Positions 1-7,067 are shown, numbered from the stretch's first letter. The stretch is DNA of 8,471 nt from Flavobacteriaceae bacterium (GCA_031273305.1 JAISSC010000097.1:1-8471), one strand, 5' to 3'. Notes: a model not told the origin generated them from the letters alone. A program made the numbers and translations.

Positions 1-209
1 TTTGTTTTCAAGTCTAGTTCGGAAACACGGGTATATTTCTTTTTCAAAGAGAATTTACCGGATATATTGCTTTTTGGGGAGGGATTAGAGTAAATGCAAC
101 CTATTCTAACTAAATCGCCTTCTCCTGGGTTATAAAAGAATATGTTTATCAGGTATGCGAAAACAAAAGGGAAAACAAAAATGCTTGTTTTATATATTAA
201 TAGTTTCAT
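1..209 (-). CDS. Partial membrane-anchored protein, probable partner of the MBOAT acyltransferase (C-terminus outside window)
   Basis: Reading the minus strand from the ATG at 209-207 gives 69 residues without a stop before the window edge. The protein begins MKLLIYKTSIFVFPF, and residues 4-26 form one hydrophobic segment that would act as a signal anchor or uncleaved signal peptide. It is followed by a polar stretch (NPGEGDLVRIGC) expected to lie outside the cytoplasmic membrane. The start lies only 5 bp after the stop of the MBOAT gene, so the two are very likely co-transcribed and translationally linked. In many bacteria an MBOAT O-acyltransferase gene is followed by a membrane-anchored SGNH/AlgJ-like protein that helps move acyl groups onto a polymer. 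That role is inferred from position only, because any catalytic GDS motif would lie beyond the edge. I do not recognise the visible residues as a specific family. Confidence 0.72.
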   Translation of the reverse strand, partial: MKLLIYKTSIFVFPFVFAYLINIFFYNPGEGDLVRIGCIYSNPSPKSNISGKFSLKKKYTRVSELDLKT

Positions 210-214
210 GTTTT

Positions 215-1675
215 TTAAAATTGAAAATAAATAAACTGTTGTTCTTTGCCCCCGAACCAGAATATTGCAACAATAATCGCATAATACATAGCGTATCTTA
301 AAGGGCGTTTCCATTTCAATCCTAGATTAGCTATAGCATATTGCTGTTCTCTTCCAAACCATTCAATTAAAATAAATATAGCTAACAGTATAACTAGATA
401 GAGAATGTCCCAATTAGCAAAATCAATTGTTTGAATATATGCTTGCTTTGTTGCTAATCCTGCAAACATATTGGTGATATAGTCAAGAGCATGTCCGATA
501 CTCTCTGCCCTGAAAAATATCCACGCAAAGACTGCCAATAGAAAAGTAATTCCCATATGAAAAATGTCTTTTATGGATGGCAATATTCTACCCTGAGCTA
601 CTATTTCCATATTCTTTCGATTCTTCTTCAATATAATTGATGGCATGATATATAAAGCATTCAACGCTCCCCATGCGATAAAAGTCCAGTTAGCACCATG
701 CCAAAAACCACTGACCAAGAAAATGATAAATGTATTTCGCACTTTCATCCATGTTCCGCCTTTGCTTCCTCCCAAAGGGATGTATAAGTAATCTTTGAAC
801 CACGAAGAAAGTGAAATATGCCAACGCCTCCAAAACTCTGCAATATCTCTTGAAAAATAAGGGAAAGCGAAGTTTCGTAGAAGCTCTATTCCTAATAATC
901 TTGCTGTTCCTAATGCTATATCCGAATAGCCTGAAAAGTCGCCATATATCTGAAAGGTAAAAAATATTGCACCCAGCAAAAGCGTACTGCCTGAATAATC
1001 TGCCGAATTATTGAAGATCATATTGGCATATATCGCACAATTGTCGGCAATTACTATTTTCTTAAATAAGCCCCAAAGAATCTGACGCATTCCGTCAACG
1101 GCTCTTGAATAATCAAAAGTTCTTTTCTTTTTGATTTGAGGTAATAAATGTGTTGCTCTTTCAATCGGGCCGGCAACGAGTAACGGAAAAAAGCTGACAA
1201 ACACGGCATAATCAACAAAGTTCCTTTCTGCCTTTATTTTATCCTTATAGATGTCGATTACATAAGATAATCCGTGAAAAGTATAAAAAGAAATACCGAC
1301 AGGAAGGATCACGCTTAATGTCCACGGGTTTACCTGTAATCCCAAATGTGCTATTGCTTCCGCAAACGATTCGGCAAAAAAGTTATAGTATTTAAATATT
1401 CCGAGAAAGCCTAGGTTTACCAATACACTCAACCAAAACCAAAATCTTTTTTTCTTTTGATTTTCTGCCTGCGACATTTTTAATCCGGTGAAATAATCCA
1501 ATAGTGTGGAGAACATGAGCAAAAACAAAAAACGCCAGTCCCAGCATGCATAGAAGAAATAACTTGAGACAAGAAGTAAAATATTTTGGAATCGCAGACT
1601 TTTATTAGTAACAAACCAATAGAGGATGAAGACTATCGGTAAGAATATCGCAAAGTTAATTGAGTTAAAAAGCAT
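215..1675 (-). CDS. MBOAT family membrane-bound O-acyltransferase (AlgI/DltB-like)
   Basis: This is a 486-residue polytopic membrane protein, the usual length for AlgI-type members of the family. Such proteins move an acyl group, commonly acetyl, across or at the inner membrane onto an envelope polysaccharide or other acceptor. Family signatures are in order: PVGISFYTF at 125-133, AGPIER at 168-173, GDFSGYSDIA at 245-254, EFWRRWHISLSSWF at 280-293, YIPLGG at 298-303, and GFWHGANW at 323-330. His326 of the WHG motif is the presumed catalytic histidine and His286 is the second conserved one, so the active site looks intact. Hydrophobic segments run throughout, with the last near 460-475. The gene starts 15 bp after the pta stop and is followed 5 bp later by a membrane-anchored protein. 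The acceptor cannot be told from the sequence; alginate is unlikely because no alginate genes are present. Confidence 0.95.
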   Translation of the reverse strand: MLFNSINFAIFLPIVFILYWFVTNKSLRFQNILLLVSSYFFYACWDWRFLFLLMFSTLLDYFTGLKMSQAENQKKKRFWFWLSVLVNLGFLGIFKYYNFFAESFAEAIAHLGLQVNPWTLSVILPVGISFYTFHGLSYVIDIYKDKIKAERNFVDYAVFVSFFPLLVAGPIERATHLLPQIKKKRTFDYSRAVDGMRQILWGLFKKIVIADNCAIYANMIFNNSADYSGSTLLLGAIFFTFQIYGDFSGYSDIALGTARLLGIELLRNFAFPYFSRDIAEFWRRWHISLSSWFKDYLYIPLGGSKGGTWMKVRNTFIIFLVSGFWHGANWTFIAWGALNALYIMPSIILKKNRKNMEIVAQGRILPSIKDIFHMGITFLLAVFAWIFFRAESIGHALDYITNMFAGLATKQAYIQTIDFANWDILYLVILLAIFILIEWFGREQQYAIANLGLKWKRPLRYAMYYAIIVAIFWFGGKEQQFIYFQF

Positions 1676-1690
1676 GGTATCTTATTTATC

Positions 1691-3787
1691 TTATTTATTA
1701 TTAGCTGCCTGTATTGCCGTAATCACAACCGTATTATAGATGTCTTCAATTTTAGCTCCCCGACTTAAATCATTAATAGGTTTTCTTAATCCCTGAAGCA
1801 CAGGGCCTAATGCCAATCCGCCTGATTCTCTTTGAACGGCTTTATACGTATTGTTTCCTGTGTTCAAATCCGGGAAAATCAGGACATTTGCCTGTCCTGC
1901 TACCAATGAGCCGGGCATTTTACTGCTTCCCACGCTTGGAACGACTGCCGCATCATATTGAATAGGACCTTCAACCAATAGGTCGGGACATAAAGATTTC
2001 ACACGTTCCGTAGCTTTCCGTACCTTGTCCACTTCTGCTCCTTCTCCCGAATTTCCTGAGGAGTAGGAGAGCATTGCTATTTTAGGTTCGATACCAAATG
2101 CCTTTGCGGTTTGTGCCGAAGATATAGCTATATCCGCCAGTTGTTCGGAAGTTGGGTTAGGAACCACTGCACAGTCTCCATATACTAATACCCTATCCTG
2201 TAAAAGCATAAAAAACACGGAAGAAACCGTTTTTATTTTCGGTTGAGTTTTCACAAACTGTAATGCCGGTCGTATGGTATGAGCGGTTGTATTTTGTGCA
2301 CCGGAGACCATCCCGTCGGCATCTCCTTTATATACCATCATGGTGCCGAAGTAGGAAGCATCCAGCATTAGATCTTTAGCCTGCGCATATTCCATTCCTT
2401 TATCCTTCCTCAGTTGATACAAAGTATTTGCATAATCTTCTATCTTATCGTTGTTAGTATTATCTAAAACCGAGATATACTTTTCGTTCCAGCTCAGCCC
2501 CAATTGATTTACCTTTTGTATTATTTCTTCCTGTTTTCCCAAAATAGTGATATTTACAATCTCGTCATCTGCCAGCATTGATGCCGCCCTTAAAATTCTT
2601 TCGTCTCCTCCTTCGGGAAGAACAATGTGCTTACGGGCTGCTTTTGCTTCTTTTAATAAATTGTATTGAAACATTTTGGGAGTAATTCCTCCGATTTTAA
2701 ATGAAGATATTTTTTTATCCAGTTCCGGAACATTCACATGCTCTTCGAATAGGTCTATGCATCGTTTTATTTTTACTACGCTTTCCGGATAGAGGGTAGA
2801 CCTGATGTCAGCTGTAATTGCAGCCGTTTCAAACGTTCCGGAATCAACCAGCAGAATAGGAAGATTCACTTTTGCTCCTTCAATAAGTTTCATAATGGTT
2901 TCATCCGGATTCATTCCTACGGTCAAAATAACTCCGGTTACTCTTTTAAAATTGGCTAAATTGGAAAGCAGTGCGCCTGCTATCAGGTCGGAGCGGTCGC
3001 CGGGAACAACTATCACACAATCTTCTTCTATATAGTTCATAAAGTGAGATAGTTGCATTCCTCCGATGATAAATTTCCTGATTGGGTGGTCGAGGTTATC
3101 TTCTCCGTATAATACTTTAGCTCCTAACGCATTTGCTACTTCCTTTAAGGTAGGGAAGCTCAATGGCTGATCATTGGGTATTACCGAAAATAAAATAGAA
3201 TCGTCCGTACTGTGTTCTTTGTATTTAGCGATAATTTCATCCTGTGGTTTGGTTGCCTTATTTACAATAATGGCTATGACCTTATTGTCTTTTTTAAGAA
3301 AATTATTTACCTCTAAACTTATATTTTTACTCAGGTCATGAGAAGTTTTAAAAGAGTCGTTAACAACAAGGATTACGGGAATATGTAACGATTTGGCAAT
3401 AATGACATTCAGGTCATAATCCAACGAGGTGCTTTCCGCTGACAGGTCTGTACCATCTATTAATACGAAATCAAATTTATCTTCCAATGCTTTATACTTC
3501 TGGATGATTATATCATAGGCTTCATCTAGTTGTCCGTTGTTTTGATAGTCAACAATTTCACTTTTCGTAAAAGCATAAGCCTCTTCATAACTTTCATTCA
3601 GGGCAAAGTATGACAAGATTGTTTCTATATGGTTGTCTTTAATTCCTTCTTCCAAATCATCAATAATAGGTCGGAAGTACCCGATGTTGGGAGTTCTTCT
3701 CATAACCATCTGCAATATTCCCAGACTTACCAGAGATTTTCCACTATAATGGCTTGTGGCAGCAATGTATACCGATCTGTTATTCAT
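1691..3787 (-). CDS. pta: Phosphate acetyltransferase, long three-domain form
   Basis: The enzyme interconverts acetyl-CoA plus phosphate with acetyl phosphate plus CoA in the cytoplasm, the first half of the Pta-AckA acetate pathway. The 698 residues match the long class II form. Residues 1 to about 210 are a BioD-like P-loop domain beginning with ATSHYSGKS (10-18). Residues about 215-330 are a DRTGG-type domain. Residues about 370-695 are the catalytic PTA domain, with HIVLPEGGDERILRAA (387-402), SGAQNTTAHTIRPAL (495-509) and VVPNPTSEQLADIA (541-554). Ser675, Arg676 and Asp682 in the NDLSRG region match by position the catalytic Ser, Arg and Asp described for the Methanosarcina enzyme. The first ATG is adjacent to the P-loop strand, which supports the chosen start. 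The gene is separated by 118 bp from the upstream hydrolase gene and leads into the MBOAT gene. Acetate kinase, its usual partner, is not in the window. Confidence 0.97.
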   Translation of the reverse strand: MNNRSVYIAATSHYSGKSLVSLGILQMVMRRTPNIGYFRPIIDDLEEGIKDNHIETILSYFALNESYEEAYAFTKSEIVDYQNNGQLDEAYDIIIQKYKALEDKFDFVLIDGTDLSAESTSLDYDLNVIIAKSLHIPVILVVNDSFKTSHDLSKNISLEVNNFLKKDNKVIAIIVNKATKPQDEIIAKYKEHSTDDSILFSVIPNDQPLSFPTLKEVANALGAKVLYGEDNLDHPIRKFIIGGMQLSHFMNYIEEDCVIVVPGDRSDLIAGALLSNLANFKRVTGVILTVGMNPDETIMKLIEGAKVNLPILLVDSGTFETAAITADIRSTLYPESVVKIKRCIDLFEEHVNVPELDKKISSFKIGGITPKMFQYNLLKEAKAARKHIVLPEGGDERILRAASMLADDEIVNITILGKQEEIIQKVNQLGLSWNEKYISVLDNTNNDKIEDYANTLYQLRKDKGMEYAQAKDLMLDASYFGTMMVYKGDADGMVSGAQNTTAHTIRPALQFVKTQPKIKTVSSVFFMLLQDRVLVYGDCAVVPNPTSEQLADIAISSAQTAKAFGIEPKIAMLSYSSGNSGEGAEVDKVRKATERVKSLCPDLLVEGPIQYDAAVVPSVGSSKMPGSLVAGQANVLIFPDLNTGNNTYKAVQRESGGLALGPVLQGLRKPINDLSRGAKIEDIYNTVVITAIQAANNK

Positions 3788-3905
3788 TTTATAAACGAAA
3801 TTTTTATTTTAGGTTTATTTAAACTTACAAAGTTGAGCAATATAGGAAAATTTAATTATTCAATAGTATAATTCTAAAACTTTTTATTCTTATCCGGGAA
3901 GTAGT

Positions 3906-4679
3906 TTAAAATTCCACCACTAACCCGTCATATGCAAGGAAAACATTTTCAGGGAGAATTTTCTGCACTTCATCATGAAATCCCAGATGATAACTGATAT
4001 GGGTTAAAAAAGCTCTTCCCGGTCGTGCTTTTTCAATCAATTCCAAAGCCTGTGCCAGTGTGAAATGAGAAATGTGCGGTTTGATACGTAAGGCATTTAT
4101 TACCAGTATTTCAGAATATTTGATTTTCTCTATTTCTTCTTCTACGATATATGAGGCATCAGTAATATAAGATAATTTCCCTATTTTATATCCCAGAATA
4201 GGAAGTTTTCCGTGCATAACATGAATAGGCTCTATGCTTACCTCCCGAATTTTAAAATTATCTCTAACCGGATATAATTCAAGTCCCGGAACTCCCGGAT
4301 ATTTAGTTTCCGCAAAGGCGTATGAATATCGTCTTTTTATATCCTCCAACACCCTCGAAAGCCCGTAAACGGCAATATTTTCTCCCGTAATGAAATTAAT
4401 AGGACGTAAATCATCCAGTCCTCCAACGTGGTCGGCATGTTCATGTGTAAGCAAAACGGCGTCTACATTAGACATGTTTTCCCTGAGCATTTGTTGCCTG
4501 AAATCCGTGCCGCAATCAATTAACATATCCAGACTTTTATGATGCACCATAGCGGATGTACGTAATCTTTTATCTTTAGGGTTGGAAGACAGACATACCG
4601 CATCGTTAGAACCTATTACAGGCACCCCTTGCGAGGTACCTGTTCCTAAGAAAGTTATTTTACTTTTTTCTACTTCCAT
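3906..4679 (-). CDS. MBL-fold metallo-hydrolase, PhnP-like subfamily
   Basis: This 257-residue cytoplasmic protein has the metallo-beta-lactamase fold. Zinc-binding residues are visible: THEHADHVGG at 78-87 supplies His79, His81, Asp83 and His84; MHGKLPILGY near 155-164 supplies His156; ITDASY supplies Asp174; and THISYH supplies His227. The N-terminal LGTGTSQGVP (11-20) and the later KDKRLRTSA (35-43) resemble PhnP, the phosphodiesterase acting on cyclic ribose phosphates in phosphonate breakdown. No other phn gene is present, so the substrate is unknown and a general phosphodiesterase role is more likely than a true phosphonate role. Of the Cys-x-Cys-x-x-Cys group that holds a structural zinc in PhnP, only Cys29 remains; Ser24 and Asp26 occupy the other places. 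The start is supported by the usual short N-terminus before the first beta strand. It is divergent from the 475-residue gene across 38 bp. Confidence 0.92.
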   Translation of the reverse strand: MEVEKSKITFLGTGTSQGVPVIGSNDAVCLSSNPKDKRLRTSAMVHHKSLDMLIDCGTDFRQQMLRENMSNVDAVLLTHEHADHVGGLDDLRPINFITGENIAVYGLSRVLEDIKRRYSYAFAETKYPGVPGLELYPVRDNFKIREVSIEPIHVMHGKLPILGYKIGKLSYITDASYIVEEEIEKIKYSEILVINALRIKPHISHFTLAQALELIEKARPGRAFLTHISYHLGFHDEVQKILPENVFLAYDGLVVEF

Positions 4680-4683
4680 AATT

Positions 4684-4699
4684 TTCGTAAATTTACGAA
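4684..4699. promoter_or_regulatory. Perfect 16-bp palindrome between divergent genes, possible operator or bidirectional promoter core
   Basis: The sequence TTCGTAAATTTACGAA is identical on both strands. It fills almost half of the 38-bp gap between the hydrolase gene (ATG at 4679, leftward) and the 475-residue gene (ATG at 4718, rightward). Its centre, TAAATTTA, is one base away from the Bacteroidota -7 promoter consensus TAnnTTTG in both directions. For the rightward gene this would give a short leader of plausible length. For the leftward gene it would be almost leaderless. I saw no convincing -33 TTTG at the right spacing for either gene, so the site could instead bind a dimeric regulator. 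The symmetry is observed; the function is inferred. Confidence 0.4.
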
Positions 4700-4717
4700 C
4701 AAAAGTTTAAAAAAAAT

Positions 4718-6145
4718 ATGCTTACTTCCAGACAAGTACTAACTCCACGCCAAAAAGCTCTCCAGATAAATTTAAATAAAGACATTTACGGAACCTTTTC
4801 TGAAATAGGTGCCGGGCAGGAAACCGTTCGTTACTTCTTCAGAGCAGGAGCCGCCTCTAAGACCATAGCAAAAGCAATGTCTGCTTATGATAAGGATTTT
4901 AGTGATGCCATTTATGGAAAAGAATCCGATAACAGATATGTCTCTCAAACCCGCCTGCTACGGATGTTGGATCATGAGATAAAATTGATAGAAGATCGTA
5001 TCGACAGGAAAAGCAGTCCGGGAAGAAAGTTTTTTTCATATGCCAATACGGTAACCACTATCAATTTCAGCAAGACTTTCAAGGGGCATGGTTGGGTAGG
5101 CATCCGCTTTCAGCTAAGTGAACTGGAAGATTACAATGAAATTATCCTGCATGTGCGTTTCCATGAGAATGATGCCAAACTGCAACAGGAAACCTTAGGT
5201 ACTTTGGGTGTAAACCTTATATATGGAGCTTTTTTTTATGGAGAAGACCCAAAAGTTATTATAAATTCTTTATATGATGAGCTTGATAAAGATCAGATAG
5301 AAGTTGACATGATCAATTTCAGCGGACCGAGATATGCATATGTCGACAACCGGTTGATGAGCCTGCAATTAGTAAAGAACGGAATGACCGATGCTGTGGT
5401 TTTTGAACCCAATGGAAAAAATGTACTTCCTGCCGACGAACTGTATAAAAAGAATATTTTCGCACTGAGAGGCAGCTTTCGACCTGTCACCAACGTAAAT
5501 ATTGATATGTGCGATCAGGGATTGAAGATGTTTATGAATGAGGAAAACGTAGATGAAAGTAATATCAAGGTCTTATTCGAGATTACCACATCCAACCTTA
5601 GGGCTGCCGGAGAAATCAACGAACGCGATTTTTTGGATAGGGCAGATGTCTTAGGAAAGCTGGGTTATACCGTATTAATTTCTAATTTTTCGGAATATTA
5701 CCGGTTAGTGGATTATTTTAGCAGGTTTACTACGGAAAAGATTGGAGTTTCCTTAGGAGTAAATAATTTATTGGATGTCTTTAAGGAAAATTATTATGAA
5801 GATTTGGGAGGAGGAATCATGGAGGCTTTTGGTAAGTTATTTAAGAAAGATATGAAAATATATTTATATCCTTATATAGATCAGGAGACAGGAGAGCTTC
5901 TCACCTCTGAGAACCTGCGGGTAGATGATAATTTAAAAGACTTATATAAATATTTCAAGAAGAACGGAAGAATTGTTGACATTAAGAGCTACAACGAAGC
6001 CTACCTTAGCATTTATGGCAAGAAGATACTGGCTCAGATCGTTATGGGAAATGCCGGATGGGAAGACAAAGTACCGAAAGAAGTTGCCAAAATGATAAAG
6101 GAGCGGGGAATGTTTGGCTATACCCAGAGACATACGATGCAATAA
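4718..6145 (+). CDS. Conserved Bacteroidota protein of unknown function (475 aa)
   Basis: I recognise this as a protein conserved across Bacteroidota but without a demonstrated function known to me. Database labels such as nicotinate-nucleotide adenylyltransferase have been attached to relatives, but I see no HxGH nucleotidyltransferase motif that would support that label. The N-terminus contains the highly characteristic segment IYGTFSEIGAGQETVRYFF (23-41), followed by GAASKTIAKAMSAYDKDFSD (44-63). No signal peptide or membrane segment is visible, so it should be cytoplasmic. The middle is rich in alternating beta and alpha stretches, such as VLFEITTSNLRAAGEI (285-300) and YTVLISNFSEYYRLV (317-331), consistent with an alpha/beta fold. 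The length appears complete. It forms an apparent operon with the DUF4286-like gene 25 bp downstream and shares its promoter region with the divergent hydrolase. Confidence 0.9.
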   Translation: MLTSRQVLTPRQKALQINLNKDIYGTFSEIGAGQETVRYFFRAGAASKTIAKAMSAYDKDFSDAIYGKESDNRYVSQTRLLRMLDHEIKLIEDRIDRKSSPGRKFFSYANTVTTINFSKTFKGHGWVGIRFQLSELEDYNEIILHVRFHENDAKLQQETLGTLGVNLIYGAFFYGEDPKVIINSLYDELDKDQIEVDMINFSGPRYAYVDNRLMSLQLVKNGMTDAVVFEPNGKNVLPADELYKKNIFALRGSFRPVTNVNIDMCDQGLKMFMNEENVDESNIKVLFEITTSNLRAAGEINERDFLDRADVLGKLGYTVLISNFSEYYRLVDYFSRFTTEKIGVSLGVNNLLDVFKENYYEDLGGGIMEAFGKLFKKDMKIYLYPYIDQETGELLTSENLRVDDNLKDLYKYFKKNGRIVDIKSYNEAYLSIYGKKILAQIVMGNAGWEDKVPKEVAKMIKERGMFGYTQRHTMQ

Positions 6146-6170
6146 AATTATTCCTCCTAAAACGATTTTT

Positions 6171-6488
6171 ATGATAATATATTCGGAGAGTTTCCATGTT
6201 GAAAAGGATATTGAGCAGGAATGGGTTCAATGGATGAAAGACGTGATTATCCCGGAGATACATCAAACCGGAAAATTCTCAAAGGCAGTGTTTGCCAAAG
6301 TAGTTTCACATTCCGACAAGAGCGGAGATACTTATTCTGTTCAATATTATGCAAAAGACAAAAAGGAACTGAATGATTTTTATAGCTATCATTATCCTAA
6401 AATTTCCCAATTGCTCTTCAATAAGTTCGGAACGCAGGTTCTGCCCTTTAAAACAGAATTGGATATTATTGAAATCTTCGATTTTTAG
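6171..6488 (+). CDS. DUF4286-like small protein (105 aa)
   Basis: I place this small protein in the DUF4286 family from its overall pattern: MIIYSESFHVE at the start, EWVQWMKDVIIPEI (22-35) followed by TGKFSKA, TYSVQYYAKD in the middle, and FGTQVLPFKTELDII near the end. The reading frame extends upstream to an ATG at 6114, but that start would overlap the preceding gene by 32 bp and add residues that do not fit the family. The ATG at 6171, which begins directly with the first beta strand, is the better start. The likely fold is a small ferredoxin-like alpha-beta sandwich of the kind seen in dimeric alpha-beta barrel proteins; that is an inference. The function is unknown. It lies 25 bp after the 475-residue gene on the same strand and is probably co-transcribed with it. 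Confidence 0.87.
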   Translation: MIIYSESFHVEKDIEQEWVQWMKDVIIPEIHQTGKFSKAVFAKVVSHSDKSGDTYSVQYYAKDKKELNDFYSYHYPKISQLLFNKFGTQVLPFKTELDIIEIFDF

Positions 6489-6540
6489 GATAACGTGAGT
6501 TCGGTTTAAGCACATTATAATCTTTGGATTGGAATATGAT

Positions 6541-6623
6541 GTGTGCGGAACAGATTGCCACGTCGTACCTCCTCGCAAAAACAGGAGCGTGGCAATCTCA
6601 ACAGCAACAATTATGTCGCACAC
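6541..6623. repeat. 83-bp nested inverted-repeat element
   Basis: The outer ends are GTGTGCG (6541-6547) and CGCACAC (6617-6623), a perfect 7-bp inverted repeat. Inside lies a perfect 11-bp pair, AGATTGCCACG (6552-6562) and CGTGGCAATCT (6588-6598). Inside that is CTCCT (6569-6573) with AGGAG (6583-6587), which abuts the right 11-bp arm. A strong hairpin is therefore expected on either strand. The internal 17 bases from 6561 (CGTCGTACCTCCTCGCA) recur exactly at 6869-6885 within the first long repeat, so the two elements share modules. No target-site duplication is visible at the ends, and there is no run of T after the stem as in a standard terminator. Confidence 0.75.
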
Positions 6624-6666
6624 GGCGTGCTATTATGGGTGGGGTATTGTTCATTCTACCGAGCTA

Positions 6667-6684
6667 ACATCCCGAATGGGATGT
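6667..6684. repeat. Small hairpin repeat of the ACATCCC/GGGATGT type
   Basis: A 7-bp perfect stem, ACATCCC (6667-6673) with GGGATGT (6678-6684), encloses the loop GAAT. Short hairpins with a CCC-GGG core in this setting resemble dispersed units I have seen in Bacteroidota intergenic regions, but I cannot verify copy number here. It occurs once in the window. Confidence 0.6.
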
Positions 6685-6722
6685 ACACCACGAACGAATA
6701 AATAAACGTCCTTAATCTACGT

Positions 6723-6768
6723 CTGCGAATCCCATTAGGATTGTAGAGACGTCCCAATTTGGGCGTCT
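6723..6768. repeat. Left arm of a 46-bp inverted repeat
   Basis: These 46 bases are the reverse complement of 7068-7113 with a single mismatch (A6734 against C7102). The arm contains two small hairpins: AATCC with GGATT (6728-6742), and GAGACG-CCC with GGG-CGTCTC (6746-6769, loop AATTT, one bulged T at 6752). The second hairpin also belongs to the long direct repeat that starts at 6743. Confidence 0.8.
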
Positions 6769-6909
6769 CCATCCACGCAACATGCTGAACGTCACGTCAT
6801 TGCGAATGGAACGCAGTGGAATGTGGCAATCTACCCATTGCGAGCGTAGCGAAGCAATGAGACTGCTTCGTCGTACCTCCTCGCAGTGACGGACGTAACT
6901 TGCTGTGTG
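6743..6909 (+). repeat. Long composite direct repeat, copy 1
   Basis: Copy 1 matches 7138-7320 with about eight substitutions outside a 16-base length difference near 6804-6809. It begins with the GTAGAGACG hairpin (6743-6770), continues through CACGCAACATGCTGAACGTC, and ends with an internal palindromic unit. That unit is bounded by GTCATTGCGA (6796-6805) and TCGCAGTGAC (6881-6890), an inverted pair with one mismatch. Inside it CATTGC (6836-6841) can pair with GCAATG (6854-6859). Alternatively CGAAGCA (6850-6856) can pair with TGCTTCG (6864-6870). It lacks the left arm of one hairpin that is intact in copy 2. Confidence 0.85.
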
Positions 6910-6935
6910 TTAACGCATTATGTTGCGCAGGAAAG

Positions 6936-7030
6936 AAGCCTGAAAGGCTTGATTTTCATAACCGCAGGTCGGCGACCTGCGGAGAGAGTAACCACCCAAC
7001 AAGTGGCTGCCTGAAAGGCAGGACTTTATT
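6936..7030. repeat. Three-hairpin module with duplicated CCTGAAAGGC units
   Basis: Three stems follow one another. AAGCCT (6936-6941) pairs with AGGCTT (6945-6950) around loop GAA. CCGCAGGTC (6962-6970) pairs perfectly with GACCTGCGG (6974-6982) around loop GGC. CTGCCT (7007-7012) pairs with AGGCAG (7016-7021), again around GAA. The first and third share GCCTGAAAGGC and are each followed by a similar GA-TTT-CAT tail, so they are diverged direct copies flanking the central 9-bp stem. Stem bases differ between the two in a compensating way (AAGCC/GGCTT against CTGCC/GGCAG), which suggests that pairing is maintained. Confidence 0.7.
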
Positions 7031-7067
7031 CATTCAGAGAGTATTTGACGTTATCCTTTTCTACCTA

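Noticed and set aside
3854..3873. Inverted repeat AATTAT / ATAATT between the hydrolase gene and pta
   Set aside because: A 6-bp stem made only of A and T in an A/T-rich gap is expected by chance, and no T-rich tail makes it a terminator.
3788..3905. Promoter for pta on the minus strand
   Set aside because: CAACTTTG (3835-3828) is one base from the Bacteroidota -7 consensus, but the only nearby TTG is about 25 bases upstream, longer than the usual spacing. A promoter is likely here but I cannot place it.
6114..6170. Upstream ATG at 6114 as the start of the DUF4286-like gene
   Set aside because: It would overlap the preceding gene and add 19 residues that do not fit the family start; the ATG at 6171 fits better.
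6306..6623. Minus-strand open frame of 105 codons overlapping the DUF4286-like gene
   Set aside because: It lies antisense to a recognisable gene and starts inside the 83-bp inverted repeat; the translation is not protein-like.
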